A stretch of 64,000 bases of DNA from Mesorhizobium sp. SARCC-RB16n (GTDB lineage Bacteria; Pseudomonadota; Alphaproteobacteria; Rhizobiales; Rhizobiaceae), in contig NZ_ML703253.1 of the NCBI RefSeq assembly GCF_008520305.1, forward strand, positions 186,001-250,000, in the 5' to 3' direction. The translations under genes and the position numbers were made by a program. Positions within the stretch are counted from its first letter, which is position 1. The number at the start of each line of letters is the position of its first letter. Under the pieces are notes generated by a model. It made no database searches. It was given only the letters and a program-made list of their open reading frames with translations, and had not been told where the DNA came from. Shown piece by piece: positions 1 to 9,192 of this stretch.

Positions 1-112
1 GCGACGTCGCTTCATAGCCATGCTCCCAGAAAAGATGCATGGCGGCATCGAGCGCCTGCTCGAGGTCGAATGCGCGCGGCCTGCCGCCGCGTGCCTTGTT
101 TGAATTTTCCAT
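1..112 (-). CDS. TetR-family regulator, N-terminal part only
   Basis: The gene runs off the left edge, so only the first 37 codons are visible. It starts [15 protein letters not shown] and continues with a helix pattern ([23 protein letters not shown], quoted here in two parts: [12 protein letters not shown] and [11 protein letters not shown]) typical of the first helix of a TetR DNA-binding domain. It is divergent from the tautomerase/VOC pair, and the 119-bp gap holds a palindrome and a direct repeat, so repression of that pair is the natural inference. The ligand-binding domain is outside the window and the inducer cannot be guessed. Confidence 0.8.
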   Translation of the reverse strand, partial: MENSNKARGGRPRAFDLEQALDAAMHLFWEHGYEATS

Positions 113-132
113 AGTGATCGATACGAAACCTG

Positions 133-162
133 TTGACTCGCCCTTCCCGCATATCATATCAA
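133..162 (+). promoter_or_regulatory. Candidate sigma-70 promoter for the tautomerase operon
   Basis: A TTGACT box at 133-138 is followed 18 bp later by TATCAA at 157-162. The second box lies inside the palindrome at 151-174, so a repressor bound there would cover the -10 region. This is a visual match only. Confidence 0.4.
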
Positions 163-174
163 TTGATACGAAAC
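151..174. promoter_or_regulatory. Probable TetR operator palindrome
   Basis: The centre TATCAATTGATA (157-168) is a perfect 12-bp palindrome. The flanks extend it to an imperfect 24-bp dyad ending in GATACGAAAC (165-174). The same ten bases GATACGAAAC occur again at 120-129, next to the start codon of the divergent TetR gene. Two copies of one half-site between a TetR gene and its divergent neighbour suggest autoregulation plus control of the tautomerase pair. Confidence 0.55.
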
Positions 175-231
175 TAGGCAAACCGGAAGATGACTTCCCG
201 GCGAGGGCCGTGCAACCCGAGGAGAAAAGCA

Positions 232-654
232 ATGCCGATCACCGTGACCGCGCCGGAAGGCGTACTGACCTCTGGCGGAGAACACGAAATCCTGCCGCGC
301 CTGAGCGCCGCCCTCATCGAGGCCTCCGGCGCCACCGGCAATTCATTCTTGACCGCGATCGTCGGCGGCACGGTTCACATCCTGCCGTCGCACCACATCT
401 ATGCGGGCGGCGCCAACCGGCCCGTCGTCATGGTCGAGTTGAAGCTGCCCAATATCGGCCTTGACTCGGTCGAAGCCCGCAAGACCTTTATCAACGCCGC
501 CGCAAGAATTGTTGCCGAACTCTGCGTCCCGGAACACCAAGCTGAAAACACCTGGGTCAACATCGTCAACGCGCCCGATGGCGGCTGGGGCATCGGTGAT
601 CGGCAATATACAGGCGACGCGCTGATCGCGGCCGCTACCGCCGCCGCGCAGTGA
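232..654 (+). CDS. 4-oxalocrotonate-tautomerase-family protein
   Basis: A 140-residue protein starting Met-Pro-Ile. In the tautomerase superfamily the Met is removed and Pro1 is the catalytic base, so the MPI start supports both family and start site. A GGAG ribosome site precedes ATG 232. At about 140 residues it matches the longer single-chain tautomerases rather than the 60-residue 4-OT type. It overlaps the next gene (stop TGA 652-654, next ATG 654), so the two are translationally coupled. A role with enol or keto substrates is a family-level inference; the substrate is unknown. Confidence 0.7.
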   Translation: MPITVTAPEGVLTSGGEHEILPRLSAALIEASGATGNSFLTAIVGGTVHILPSHHIYAGGANRPVVMVELKLPNIGLDSVEARKTFINAAARIVAELCVPEHQAENTWVNIVNAPDGGWGIGDRQYTGDALIAAATAAAQ

Positions 655-1082
655 TGAACAGAATGATGCGGCTCTCCCCTTCGCTGTTCTTCACCACCAA
701 CTGCGAGCCTGCGCTGGCCTTCTACGAACAATGCGGCCTTGGCCGGGGAACGATCCTGCGGCGCTGGGGTGATAACAACATGCCGGTGCGCACCGAAGCC
801 ATGCGCGGAAAGGTCCTGCATGCCCGTTTCGAAGGCCCGGGTGTCCTGTTCCACGCCTCGGACAATGACGACGCGGAGCCGATGAAGGGCTCCGCGATGA
901 TGCTGGAATTCGATGGGCCCGCCGCAGCGCCAGAGGTTTTCGCCCGCCAGCACCTTTTCGCCCGCATGGCCACGGACGGGCGGATCACCGTGCCGTTTGC
1001 CCGGCAATATTGGGGGACCAGCTTCGGCATGCTGGTCGACGCCTTCGGCGTACAGTGGATGTTCAGTTGCTCCAATGAATAG
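654..1082 (+). CDS. VOC / PhnB-like (glyoxalase-fold) protein
   Basis: A protein of about 142 residues with the beta-alpha-beta start SLFFTTNCEPALAFYEQCGLG found in PhnB-like VOC proteins (first part SLFFTTNCEPALAFY). It ends with the usual G-x-x-x-D-x-F-G-x-x-W pattern (GMLVDAFGVQW). The family includes metal-dependent dioxygenases, glyoxalases and resistance proteins, and no specific reaction can be assigned. ATG 654 shares a base with the upstream stop. A GTG at 651 is an alternative start. It is probably co-transcribed with the tautomerase under the divergent TetR regulator. Confidence 0.7.
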   Translation: MNRMMRLSPSLFFTTNCEPALAFYEQCGLGRGTILRRWGDNNMPVRTEAMRGKVLHARFEGPGVLFHASDNDDAEPMKGSAMMLEFDGPAAAPEVFARQHLFARMATDGRITVPFARQYWGTSFGMLVDAFGVQWMFSCSNE

Positions 1083-1195
1083 ACGTCAGCCGTTGACCGT
1101 TCGATCACAACCTTCTTACCGAAAACCAGCGCGGCGTCGCATTGCCGCCGCGCCACCGATATATACGGTGGCGCCAAATCGGGAGGAGGTTCGGA

Positions 1196-1759
1196 ATGCA
1201 GGTTGGACACGCCATCGCAGCGCTCTGGCTGTTCTGGGTGGTATCCTGGATCCTCGCCGCATCCTGGGCCGATCCGGCGCAGAAACGCGCCACCATCGGG
1301 GCGGAGGCCCGCTATCGCGTCTTCTGGCTGGCCGGCACCGTCCTGCTGTTCGTTCCAGCGCATGGCTATGAAGGCAGGCTGAGATTGTGGACGCCGACCC
1401 TTGCCGAAGCCTGGGCCTGCGTTGCCCTGATCGCGGTTGGTATCGCCTTCGCCTGGTGGGCGCGCCTGCATCTCGGGCGGTTGTGGTCCGCCACGGTCAC
1501 CGCCAAGGCGGATCACCGCGTGGTCGACACCGGTCCCTATCGTCTGGTCCGGCATCCGATCTATACCGGGCTGCTGTCGGTGCTCGCCACCATGGCGGCA
1601 AAGGGAACGATCTGGGGCATTGCAGGCACGGCTCTGCTCATCATCGGCGTCGTCGTGAAGGCGAGGCTGGAGGAGCGTTTCCTGCGCGGCGAACTCGGCC
1701 CCGCTTATGACGACTACGCCAAGCGGGTGCCGATGCTGGTTCCCTTCACGCCGGCCTGA
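1196..1759 (+). CDS. Isoprenylcysteine carboxyl methyltransferase-like membrane protein
   Basis: A 187-residue protein with about five hydrophobic segments. It carries the ICMT/PEMT signature: TGPYRLVRHPIYTG near residues 118-131 (RHPxY, the SAM-binding region) and a C-terminal ARLEERFLRGELGPAYDDYAKRV region (EERFL plus the YxxYxxxV pattern) that binds SAM in this superfamily. Bacterial members methylate unknown small or lipid substrates at the inner membrane. The start is fixed by a strong GGGAGGAGG ribosome site before ATG 1196. It lies 113 bp after the VOC gene on the same strand and may be in its transcript or alone. Confidence 0.75.
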   Translation: MQVGHAIAALWLFWVVSWILAASWADPAQKRATIGAEARYRVFWLAGTVLLFVPAHGYEGRLRLWTPTLAEAWACVALIAVGIAFAWWARLHLGRLWSATVTAKADHRVVDTGPYRLVRHPIYTGLLSVLATMAAKGTIWGIAGTALLIIGVVVKARLEERFLRGELGPAYDDYAKRVPMLVPFTPA

Positions 1760-1779
1760 CGGGGCGCAGCGTTCTCCAA

Positions 1780-2901
1780 TCAGAGCATGCGCAAGAGCGC
1801 GCCGCCGATCGAATACCCCGCGCCGAAAGCACAGATCAGGCCGAAATCGCCAGGTTTCATGTCGGCATGGTTCTCCGACAGCGCGATGATGGCGCCGGCG
1901 CCCGCCGTGTTGCCGAGCCGCTCCAGCACCATGGGCGCGCGGTCATGGCCGACATCGTGGCCGAATGCCAGCTTCAGGATCATCGCATTCATGCGCGCAT
2001 TGGCCTGATGCAGCCAGAAGCGTCTGATCGCCTCCGGCGTCAGCCCGTGTTCGGCCAGGAATTCGACGATGAATTTGTGGCCAGCGACGGTAACTTCCTT
2101 GAACACCTTGTTGCCGACCTGCTTGATGAGATTGCCCTCCAGGTCGATCATGTAGGGATCATCCTGGGCGGTGCGGGTGTGATAGCCGAGATTGGTGCGG
2201 ATGTTGTTCGACATCTGCGTCCAGATGCGCGTGTCCAGCACCTCGAAGCGGCTCGGGCGCTTCTCGCCCTGGGCGAGCCCCTCCACCACCATCGACACCG
2301 AAGCGTCCCCGAAGATGAAATGCGTCTGCCTGTCGCGGAAATTGAGATGGCCGGTGATGATCTCGGGCGTGGCCACCAGGATGCGCTTGTGTGCGCCCGA
2401 GCGCACCAAATTGACTGCCATGTGCAGCGCCGCCGCCGCGGACGAACAGCCAAGCCCCATGTCGAAGCCCGCGCCCTTCGTACCCAGCGCCTCCTGCATT
2501 TCGATGGCGATCGCTGGATACGGCCTCTGCTGATGCGAGGACGAGCAGATCACCAGATCGATGTCCGACGCCTCGATGCCGGCGTGCTCGATCGCCTTCC
2601 CAGCCGAAGCGACGCCGAATTCCGCCTGCAGCGAGAGCGCATCGTCGGGGCGCGCGGGAATGAGCGGCGTCATGCGGGTCGGGTCGAGAATGCCTTCCCG
2701 TTCGATCACGTGGCGGGCGCGCACGCCCGAGGCATGGACGATGAAGTCGGCATCCGATTTCTGCAGCAGCGTCTCGCCGGCAGCCTGGCGTCGCGCGTTC
2801 TCCGTGTCGACCCAGGCGTTGAAACTGGCGACCAGTTCCTCATTCGTGATGACAGGCTTGGGGATTTCAGCGCCGATGCCGCTGATGATGACGCGATGCA
2901 T
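1780..2901 (-). CDS. Beta-ketoacyl-ACP synthase III-like protein
   Basis: A 373-residue FabH-type thiolase-fold enzyme. The catalytic triad is visible: Cys152 in GLGCSSAAAALHM, His298 in FWLHQANARM and Asn331 in GNTAGAGA. It should condense an acyl-CoA or acyl-ACP with malonyl-ACP, or make an acyl product in a specialised pathway. It is longer than housekeeping FabH (about 320 residues), with extra sequence in the first 110 residues, and no fatty-acid genes (plsX, acpP) flank it. It is therefore likely a paralogue rather than the essential fabH. Its 3' end faces the methyltransferase-like gene 20 bp away. Confidence 0.8.
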   Translation of the reverse strand: MHRVIISGIGAEIPKPVITNEELVASFNAWVDTENARRQAAGETLLQKSDADFIVHASGVRARHVIEREGILDPTRMTPLIPARPDDALSLQAEFGVASAGKAIEHAGIEASDIDLVICSSSHQQRPYPAIAIEMQEALGTKGAGFDMGLGCSSAAAALHMAVNLVRSGAHKRILVATPEIITGHLNFRDRQTHFIFGDASVSMVVEGLAQGEKRPSRFEVLDTRIWTQMSNNIRTNLGYHTRTAQDDPYMIDLEGNLIKQVGNKVFKEVTVAGHKFIVEFLAEHGLTPEAIRRFWLHQANARMNAMILKLAFGHDVGHDRAPMVLERLGNTAGAGAIIALSENHADMKPGDFGLICAFGAGYSIGGALLRML

Positions 2902-2943
2902 GTTTCAGTCCGTCCCATCCGCAGGCGATGCGGCTTCATGTGG

Positions 2944-2963
2944 GCGCCGAAACGCTTCGGCGC
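2944..2963 (-). terminator. Stem-loop between tam and the FabH-like gene
   Basis: GCGCCGAA (2944-2951) pairs perfectly with TTCGGCGC (2956-2963) across a 4-base loop. A second, weaker GCCGG/CCGGC hairpin lies about 20 bp away. They sit in the 117-bp gap after tam. There is no U-run, so this may be a weak terminator or processing site. Confidence 0.4.
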
Positions 2964-3018
2964 AATACTTTTCTCACTGGGCCGGTTTACGCCGGCTTAA
3001 ACCAAGGTTTACGCAAGC

Positions 3019-3789
3019 CTAGCCGGCCTGCTTGGCGACAATGAAAATGCGGGGGAAACGCAGCAGCACCTTGCCGTCAGCCGTCTTGGGGTAGGCCTTG
3101 GCGATCTTGGCCGTATAGCTGTCGAGGAACAGCTTGCGCTCGTCAGCTTCCAGCGGATCGAGGAACGGCTTCAGCCCCGTGGCCTTGACCCATTCGACGA
3201 TCGCCTCGGCATCGGCCAGCGGATGGTTGTAGGTGGTGTGCCAGATATCGAGCCGAGCGGAGAGCGGCGACAACAGGTCGTAATAGAACGACACTGGCGG
3301 CAGCGGCGCACGCGCCGCGCCCTCCATCTTTGCCGCGAAAGGCACTTCCGCCGCGGTCTCCCGCATCAGGCGATGCGAATCCTCGGCCATATTGTCAGGC
3401 ATCTGAATGGCCAGCGCGCCGCCAGGCGCCAGAAAACCCATCAGCCGCTGGAACACCGCCGGATGCGTGGGCAGCCACTGGAACACGGCGTTGGCGAAGA
3501 TGACGTTGACAGGCTCGGCCGGCTGCCATGTCGACGCATCGGCAAGGTCGAAGCTGACATTGGGCAGGCGCGCCCTAGCCTTCTCGATCATGTCGGGAGA
3601 GGTGTCGAAGCCACTCACTTGCGCATCCGGCCAACGCTCGACCAGAAGTTCGGTCGAATTGCCGGGCCCGCAACCGATGTCGACGACGCGGCGTGGAAAG
3701 TCGACCGGCACTTGAGCTGCGAGATCACGCGCCGGCCGCGTGCGCTCGTCCTCGAATTTCAGATATTGGGCGGCGGACCAATCAGCCAT
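3019..3789 (-). CDS. tam: Trans-aconitate 2-methyltransferase
   Basis: A 256-residue class I SAM-dependent methyltransferase. Motif I ([12 protein letters not shown]) is near residues 37-48, and the start [20 protein letters not shown] is the characteristic Tam opening (first part [18 protein letters not shown]). The C-terminal half ends in [13 protein letters not shown], also Tam-like. The enzyme monomethylates trans-aconitate, a by-product that inhibits aconitase, in the cytoplasm. The frame is open further upstream, but ATG 3789 has a GGAGAG ribosome site and matches the family start. It follows ettA on the same strand by 47 bp. Confidence 0.88.
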   Translation of the reverse strand: MADWSAAQYLKFEDERTRPARDLAAQVPVDFPRRVVDIGCGPGNSTELLVERWPDAQVSGFDTSPDMIEKARARLPNVSFDLADASTWQPAEPVNVIFANAVFQWLPTHPAVFQRLMGFLAPGGALAIQMPDNMAEDSHRLMRETAAEVPFAAKMEGAARAPLPPVSFYYDLLSPLSARLDIWHTTYNHPLADAEAIVEWVKATGLKPFLDPLEADERKLFLDSYTAKIAKAYPKTADGKVLLRFPRIFIVAKQAG

Positions 3790-3836
3790 TTGAGCTCTCC
3801 TCGTATCCCTGAGAAATTCGCCGCCCGATGAAGTCC

Positions 3837-5486
3837 TTACCGCGTCAGCCGCTTGTGCGTCATACGGTGCGGAGCCGCCGCTTCCGCGCCCATGCGGCGC
3901 AGCTTGTCCTTCTCGTATTCCTCGAAATTGCCTTCGAACCATTCGACATGCGCGTCGCCCTCGAAGGCGAGCATGTGGGTGGCCATGCGGTCGAGGAACA
4001 TGCGGTCGTGGCTGATGATGACCGCGCAGCCTGCATAGGCTTCCAGCGCGTCTTCCAGCGCGCCCAGCGTTTCGGTGTCGAGGTCGTTGGTCGGCTCGTC
4101 GAGCAGCAGCACATTGCCGCCGCCCTTCAGCATCTTGGCGAGGTGCACGCGGTTGCGCTGACCGCCCGAGAGATTGCCGACCTTCTGCTGCTGGTCGCCG
4201 CCACGGAAGTTGAAGGAGGAGCAGTAGGCGCGGCTGTTGATTTCATGCTTGCCGAGCTTGATGACCTCGGCACCGCCGGAGATCTCTTCCCACACCGTCT
4301 TGTTGGCATCGAGTGCGTCGCGGCTCTGGTCGACATAGCCGAGCTTGACCGTCTCGCCGATGCGGACGGTGCCCGCATCCGGCTTCTCCTGGCCGGTGAA
4401 CGTCTTGAACAGCGTCGTCTTGCCGGCGCCGTTCGGGCCGATGACGCCGACAATGCCGCCCGGTGGCAACCTGAACGACAGGTTCTCGATCAAAAGCTCG
4501 TCGCCGAAGCCCTTGTTGAGGCCTTCGACCTCGATGACGACATTGCCGAGACGCTCGCTCGACGGAATGACGATCTGCGTGTCGGTCGGCTTGCGGTTCT
4601 GTGACTGCTCGACCAGTTCCTCATAGGCCTTGATGCGCGCCTTGGACTTGGTCTGGCGGGCCTTAGGCGAGGATTGGATCCACTCGCGCTCGCGCCAGAT
4701 CGACTTCTGGCGGGCGTCGTCCTCGCGGCCTTCCTGGATCAGGCGCTTGGCCTTGGCGTCGAGATATCTGGTGTAGTTGCCCTCGTACGGGATGCCACGG
4801 CCACGATCGAGTTCGAGAATCCAGCCGGTGACGTTGTCGAGGAAGTAGCGGTCGTGGGTGATGATCAGCACCGAGCCCGGATAGTCGCGCAGATGCTTTT
4901 CCAGCCACGCCGTGGTCTCGGCGTCGAGATGGTTGGTCGGTTCGTCCAGCAGAAGCAGATGGGGCTGTTGCAGAAGCAGCCGGCACAGCGCGACGCGGCG
5001 ACGCTCGCCGCCGGACAGGTTGGTCACCTCGGAATCGGGCGGCGGACACTGCAGCGCGTCCATCGCCATCTCGACCTGCTGCTCAAGATCCCACAAATTG
5101 AGCCGGTCCATCTCGTCCTGGAGCTTGGCCGACTCGTCAGCCGTCTCGTCGGAATAGTTCATCATCAGCTCGTTGTAGCGCTCGATGATGGCAGTCTTCC
5201 TGGCAACGCCGTCCATGACGTTTTCCATCACGGTCTTGCTGTTGTCGAGCTGCGGCTCCTGCGCGAGGTAGCCGACGGTCGCGCCCTCTGCCAGCCAGGC
5301 CTCGCCCTGAAACTCTTTGTCGAGCCCGGCCATGATGCGCAGGATCGTGGACTTGCCCGAGCCGTTGGGGCCGAGGATGCCGATCTTGGCGTCCGGATAG
5401 AAGGACAAATGAACGTTATCGAGCACCTTCTTGGTGCCGTAGGCCTTCGACAGGCCGGACATGTGATAGATGAACTGGCGTGCCAC
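3837..5486 (-). CDS. ettA: Energy-dependent translational throttle protein EttA (ABC-F)
   Basis: A 549-residue ABC-F protein with two ATPase domains and no membrane segments. The first Walker A is GPNGSGKST (about 39-47); signature and Walker B follow as NLSGGERRR and [12 protein letters not shown]. The second domain has [18 protein letters not shown] and [11 protein letters not shown]. Between them is the charged PtIM arm typical of ABC-F factors. EttA binds the ribosomal E site and couples translation start to the ADP/ATP ratio. I chose GTG 5486, giving the family start (V)[16 protein letters not shown]; the open frame upstream of it has no homologous look. Confidence 0.92.
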   Translation of the reverse strand: MARQFIYHMSGLSKAYGTKKVLDNVHLSFYPDAKIGILGPNGSGKSTILRIMAGLDKEFQGEAWLAEGATVGYLAQEPQLDNSKTVMENVMDGVARKTAIIERYNELMMNYSDETADESAKLQDEMDRLNLWDLEQQVEMAMDALQCPPPDSEVTNLSGGERRRVALCRLLLQQPHLLLLDEPTNHLDAETTAWLEKHLRDYPGSVLIITHDRYFLDNVTGWILELDRGRGIPYEGNYTRYLDAKAKRLIQEGREDDARQKSIWREREWIQSSPKARQTKSKARIKAYEELVEQSQNRKPTDTQIVIPSSERLGNVVIEVEGLNKGFGDELLIENLSFRLPPGGIVGVIGPNGAGKTTLFKTFTGQEKPDAGTVRIGETVKLGYVDQSRDALDANKTVWEEISGGAEVIKLGKHEINSRAYCSSFNFRGGDQQQKVGNLSGGQRNRVHLAKMLKGGGNVLLLDEPTNDLDTETLGALEDALEAYAGCAVIISHDRMFLDRMATHMLAFEGDAHVEWFEGNFEEYEKDKLRRMGAEAAAPHRMTHKRLTR

Positions 5487-5613
5487 GCGCGCTTTCCCTG
5501 AAAAACTGACTGGATTTGCCGAATTGAATGGAGGTTGGCCGCTATGTAGGCGATGCGGCGGCGAACGGCAATCGCTTTTGCCACGTCGAGCCAACCACAC
5601 GCCGCGGAGAGAG

Positions 5614-5789
5614 CTAAATCTGAGCGGACCTGGTCCAGGCAATGGCGGCGCCGGCCTCTTGCCCACCCGGTTCGCCGACGACGCGGTCGCGTCCGGTCGA
5701 TTTCGCCTTGTAAAGGCGCTGGTCGGCGAGCGCGAACAGGTCGGCCAGGCACTGCGTCGTTTCGCCGACGGTGGAAACGCCGCGCCGGC
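5614..5789 (-). pseudogene. Relic of a GGDEF (diguanylate cyclase) gene, C-terminal end
   Basis: The translated strand reads GVSTVGETTQCLADLFALAD then QRLYKAKSTGRDRV, the standard end of a GGDEF domain (SIGVS...LL..ADxALYxAKxxGRNRV). Only about 58 codons survive. There is no start, no GGDEF motif and no N-terminal domain. The homology begins right at the stop codon of the RNase T2 gene (5790-5792) in another frame, as if the RNase gene and the rest of the cyclase were joined by a deletion or insertion. It is not expected to make a working protein. Confidence 0.65.
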
Positions 5790-6797
5790 TTACTGGAAAC
5801 CGATCGGATCGACCGTGCCCGTCGGGCAACCGGCCTTGTTGGTCGGCACCGAGGCCAGCAGCAGGTCCTTGAGCGAGCTGTTGGGGCCGATCGGGCCGGC
5901 CAGACCGAGCGTCAGTTCGCCGATCAGCCGCCGGCCACTCGACGGATCGATAAGGCAGGACACACGCACCCGGTCCCCTGCCCCCGCGCCGAAGGCCTGA
6001 TCGAAGGCACTGCGGATCTGATCCGCGGTCAGCTTGCCACCGATATTTTTGGCGAAGAGGTCGCGCACGGGCGAGCTGTTGACCTCGCGCATCAAATGAA
6101 GGGCATCGGAAAAATACTCCTGCTGGCTTTTGCCATAGCAGGTGCCGTGCTTGATCCATTCATGCCGTTCCAGCTTCGAGGCGGTGCCCGGCATCACCTT
6201 GTCGAGCTCCGCGCGGGTATCGGCATCGAGGTTGACCGGTGGCAGGTTCTGCCAGTGGGCCGGATTGTCATTGGCCTTGTCGCTGGCCGAAGCCTGACAA
6301 TAGAAGTTGCCGTTCGGCTGCGGCCACAGACCGTGCAGCGTGAAATTGGTCGCATCGAATTCGCCAGGACTTTGCGCCTTGCATTCGGTCTTGTTCGACT
6401 TGGTCTCGCAGAAGGCCGGCTGCCAGCTCAGCGCGAAGACATATTCGGGTTTTCCCGAGGCGGCGGGCTTGCCTTGCCCATCCGGGGCCGCCGGCACGGT
6501 CGCGGCGCTGCTGCCCGAGAGGTGACCGCAGCTCACCTTCACCCAGCGGCGCTCGGGATCGGCGCCCGGCACCAGGATGAGGTAGTGGGTCGGTGTGTCC
6601 TTGTTGCTGGCAAGCAGTTGATAGCTCTGTCCGGCATCGGTCGAGACATTGCCGGGGTTCTTTCCGTTCTTGATCGCCTGCGTCGCCGGACAGGCCGCGT
6701 CGGCCACGAACGTGCCGCTCATCTTGACGTCGGCATGCGCCGCGCCTGCCAGCGATCCCGCCAGCAAGGCCAATCCGAAAACAACAGCAATGCGCAT
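5790..6797 (-). CDS. Secreted RNase T2 family ribonuclease
   Basis: A 335-residue protein with a cleavable signal peptide (MRIAVVFGLALLAGSLAGAAHA) and both T2 active-site blocks: CAS I FTLHGLWP (His155) and CAS II HEWIKHGTC (His212, Glu213, His217). It should cut single-stranded RNA non-specifically through 2',3'-cyclic intermediates in the periplasm or outside the cell, giving nucleotides for scavenging. Residues 23-120 before the catalytic core are extra compared with E. coli RNase I and are of unknown role. Start ATG 6797 is preceded by GGGG. It is divergent from the hydrolase at 6985. Confidence 0.88.
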   Translation of the reverse strand: MRIAVVFGLALLAGSLAGAAHADVKMSGTFVADAACPATQAIKNGKNPGNVSTDAGQSYQLLASNKDTPTHYLILVPGADPERRWVKVSCGHLSGSSAATVPAAPDGQGKPAASGKPEYVFALSWQPAFCETKSNKTECKAQSPGEFDATNFTLHGLWPQPNGNFYCQASASDKANDNPAHWQNLPPVNLDADTRAELDKVMPGTASKLERHEWIKHGTCYGKSQQEYFSDALHLMREVNSSPVRDLFAKNIGGKLTADQIRSAFDQAFGAGAGDRVRVSCLIDPSSGRRLIGELTLGLAGPIGPNSSLKDLLLASVPTNKAGCPTGTVDPIGFQ

Positions 6798-6984
6798 GGA
6801 GAATCCCCTGCTGGAAAGTGGGCGACAGACTGAAGCTGTCTCCATGTCAGAATTGCGATATTTTGCAGGCTCGTAGCAAGAAAGATCGTCGCGGAAAAGC
6901 AGGCAGGCCGGATTGACGCAAATCTGGCACCGGCGCACACAGTTTAGACATCACAAGGGCGGAACCAGGGGGAGACCAGCCGGC

Positions 6985-7917
6985 ATGACATTCAGCCAGC
7001 AGCGCGTGGTTCGCTCGCCGACCGGCGCCGACCTCAATCTGTATGTCCGGCAGGCCGACAGCCGTCCGCGCGCGGTGGTCCAGATCAATCATGGCCTGGC
7101 CGAACATGCCGCCCGCTACGATCGCTTCGCCGGTTTTCTGGCCGCCCGGGGCTTCCATGTCTATGCCCACGACCACCGCGGCCACGGCGCGACCAAGGCG
7201 CCCGACGCACCGCTCGGCCGGTTTGCGCGGGAAGACGGTCCTGCCAAGGTGATCGCCGACGTCGCCGCCGTCCACGATGTCATTGCCCGCGAGCAGCCTG
7301 ACCTGCCGGTGATCCTCTTCGGCCACTCGATGGGCGCATCCGTGGCGCTGAATTTCATGCTGCGCCATTCGAACCGCATCCATGCCGCCGCGATCTGGAA
7401 CGGTAACTTTTCGCAAGGCCTGCTCGGCCAGGTGGCGCTCGGTATCCTCGCCTGGGAACGGATGCGGCTGGGCTCCGATGTTCCGTCGCGCCTGCTGCCG
7501 AAACTCACCTTCCAGGCCTGGGGCAAGGCCGTGCCCAACCATCGCACGCTGTTCGACTGGCTGTCGCGCGACGAGGCGGAGGTGGCGAAATACATCGCCG
7601 ATCCACTCTGCGGCTGGGATGCCTCCATTTCGATGTGGCGCGATGTCGTCGCCATGGCGCTGAACGGCGGCAAGGATGCAGGCTTTGCCGACGTCCGTCG
7701 CGCCATCCCTGTCGCCGTCGTCGGCGGCGAAAAAGACCCTGCCTCGGACTATGGCAAGGGCATCACCCATCTCGCCAATCGCATGCGCAAGATGGGCTTT
7801 TCGAATCTGGTTTCAAAGGTTTACGCCGACACCCGCCACGAAAGCCTGAACGAGGTGAACCGTGACACCATCATGGCGGATTTCGCCAGTTGGGCGGACA
7901 CCGTCTTGAAAGCGTGA
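6985..7917 (+). CDS. Alpha/beta hydrolase, monoacylglycerol-lipase-like
   Basis: A 310-residue hydrolase with a likely Ser115 (GHSMGA), Asp251 (GGEKDPAS) and His285 (DTRHESLNE) triad and an oxyanion-type INHGLAEHAARY segment. The HGxxEHxxRY pattern and the DHRGHG turn place it in the lysophospholipase/monoglyceride lipase group (Hydrolase_4). It probably cleaves monoacylglycerol or lysolipid esters in the cytoplasm; no signal peptide is seen. A GGGGGAGA ribosome site supports ATG 6985 over an in-frame ATG at 6913. Confidence 0.8.
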   Translation: MTFSQQRVVRSPTGADLNLYVRQADSRPRAVVQINHGLAEHAARYDRFAGFLAARGFHVYAHDHRGHGATKAPDAPLGRFAREDGPAKVIADVAAVHDVIAREQPDLPVILFGHSMGASVALNFMLRHSNRIHAAAIWNGNFSQGLLGQVALGILAWERMRLGSDVPSRLLPKLTFQAWGKAVPNHRTLFDWLSRDEAEVAKYIADPLCGWDASISMWRDVVAMALNGGKDAGFADVRRAIPVAVVGGEKDPASDYGKGITHLANRMRKMGFSNLVSKVYADTRHESLNEVNRDTIMADFASWADTVLKA

Positions 7918-8016
7918 CGGGTTGGCCCATTGCAAGGACCGTGACAGCCGCTGCCGGGCTTGATAGAGGCTCTGCTTTCGCAGCAATCAGGACGATTGCA
8001 GCAACCACGGTGATTT

Positions 8017-9192
8017 ATGGCCGAACCCCCGCTGAAAGGCGTCCGCGTCGTCGAACTCGCCCGCATTCTTGCCGGGCCTTGGGCCGGGCAGTTGCTCGCC
8101 GATCTCGGCGCCGATGTCATCAAGGTCGAGAGCCCCGATGGCGGCGACGACACCCGCAAATGGGGTCCGCCCTTCGTCATGAGCCACGACGGCGAGAACC
8201 TGTCGGCCGCCTATTACCATTCCTGCAACCGCGGCAAGCGTTCCATCGCCATCGACTTCTCGACGCCGGAAGGCGCCGAGACGGTGCGCCGGCTGGTCGC
8301 GACGGCGGATGTGCTGATCGAGAACTTCAAGCTCGGCGGGCTGAAGAAATACGGGCTCGACTACGACAGCCTGAAGGAGATCAACCCTCGCCTGGTCTAC
8401 TGCTCCATCACCGGCTTCGGTCAGGACGGGCCCTATGCGCCGCGCGCCGGCTACGACTTCATCATCCAGGCCATGGCCGGCATGATGTCGATCACCGGCG
8501 AGGCCGGCCGCGAGCCGCAGAAGGCCGGCGTCGCCATCTCGGATATCTTCACCGGCCTTTATTCGGTCGTCGCCATCCAGGCGGCACTTCGCCATGCCGA
8601 ACAGGCCGGCGAGGGCCAGCACGTCGACATGGCGCTGTTCGACACCCAGATCTCGGCGCTCGGCAACCAGAACCTGAACTATCTCGTCTCCGGCAAGTCG
8701 CCGGTGCAAATGGGCAATGCGCATATGAACATTGCCCCGTACGAAGTGCTTCCGGTCAGGGACGGCCACATCATCCTGGCTGTCGGCAATGACGGCCAGT
8801 TCGCCAAATTCTGCGCCGCGGTCGGGCTGGACGATTTGCCGGCCAATCCCGATTTCACCACCAATCCCGCGCGTGTCGCCAATCGGGTCACGCTGCGCGC
8901 ACGCATCGTCGAGGCGCTGAAGACCTGGGATCGCGATCCGCTGCTGGCCAAGCTCGAAGCGGCCAGCGTGCCGGCGAGCCCGATCAATACGATCGGCCAG
9001 ATGTTCGCCGATCCGCAGACCATCGCGCGCGGCATGCGGCTCGACCTCGACGACGGCCATGGCAACCGCCTGCCATCGGTGCGCGCGCCGATGGTGATGT
9101 CGGGCACGCCGCTCACCTATGAACGCCCCTCGCCTCGCCTTGGCGAGCATACTGACGAAATCCTTGCCGAACTGGAGAAGCCTGGGAAATGA
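8017..9192 (+). CDS. CaiB/BaiF family (class III) CoA-transferase
   Basis: A 391-residue protein with the family opening LKGVRVVELARILAGPWAGQ, the RGKRSIAIDF and YCSITGFGQDGPYAPRAGYD blocks (second given in part: SITGFGQDGPY), and the active-site Asp in AISDIFTGLYS near residue 173, which carries the acyl anhydride intermediate in class III enzymes. It swaps CoA between acids, for example formyl/oxalyl or succinyl/hydroxyacyl; the substrate is not known. Its stop overlaps the next gene by four bases (ATGA, 9189-9192), so the two proteins are made together and probably act in sequence. Confidence 0.85.
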   Translation: MAEPPLKGVRVVELARILAGPWAGQLLADLGADVIKVESPDGGDDTRKWGPPFVMSHDGENLSAAYYHSCNRGKRSIAIDFSTPEGAETVRRLVATADVLIENFKLGGLKKYGLDYDSLKEINPRLVYCSITGFGQDGPYAPRAGYDFIIQAMAGMMSITGEAGREPQKAGVAISDIFTGLYSVVAIQAALRHAEQAGEGQHVDMALFDTQISALGNQNLNYLVSGKSPVQMGNAHMNIAPYEVLPVRDGHIILAVGNDGQFAKFCAAVGLDDLPANPDFTTNPARVANRVTLRARIVEALKTWDRDPLLAKLEAASVPASPINTIGQMFADPQTIARGMRLDLDDGHGNRLPSVRAPMVMSGTPLTYERPSPRLGEHTDEILAELEKPGK

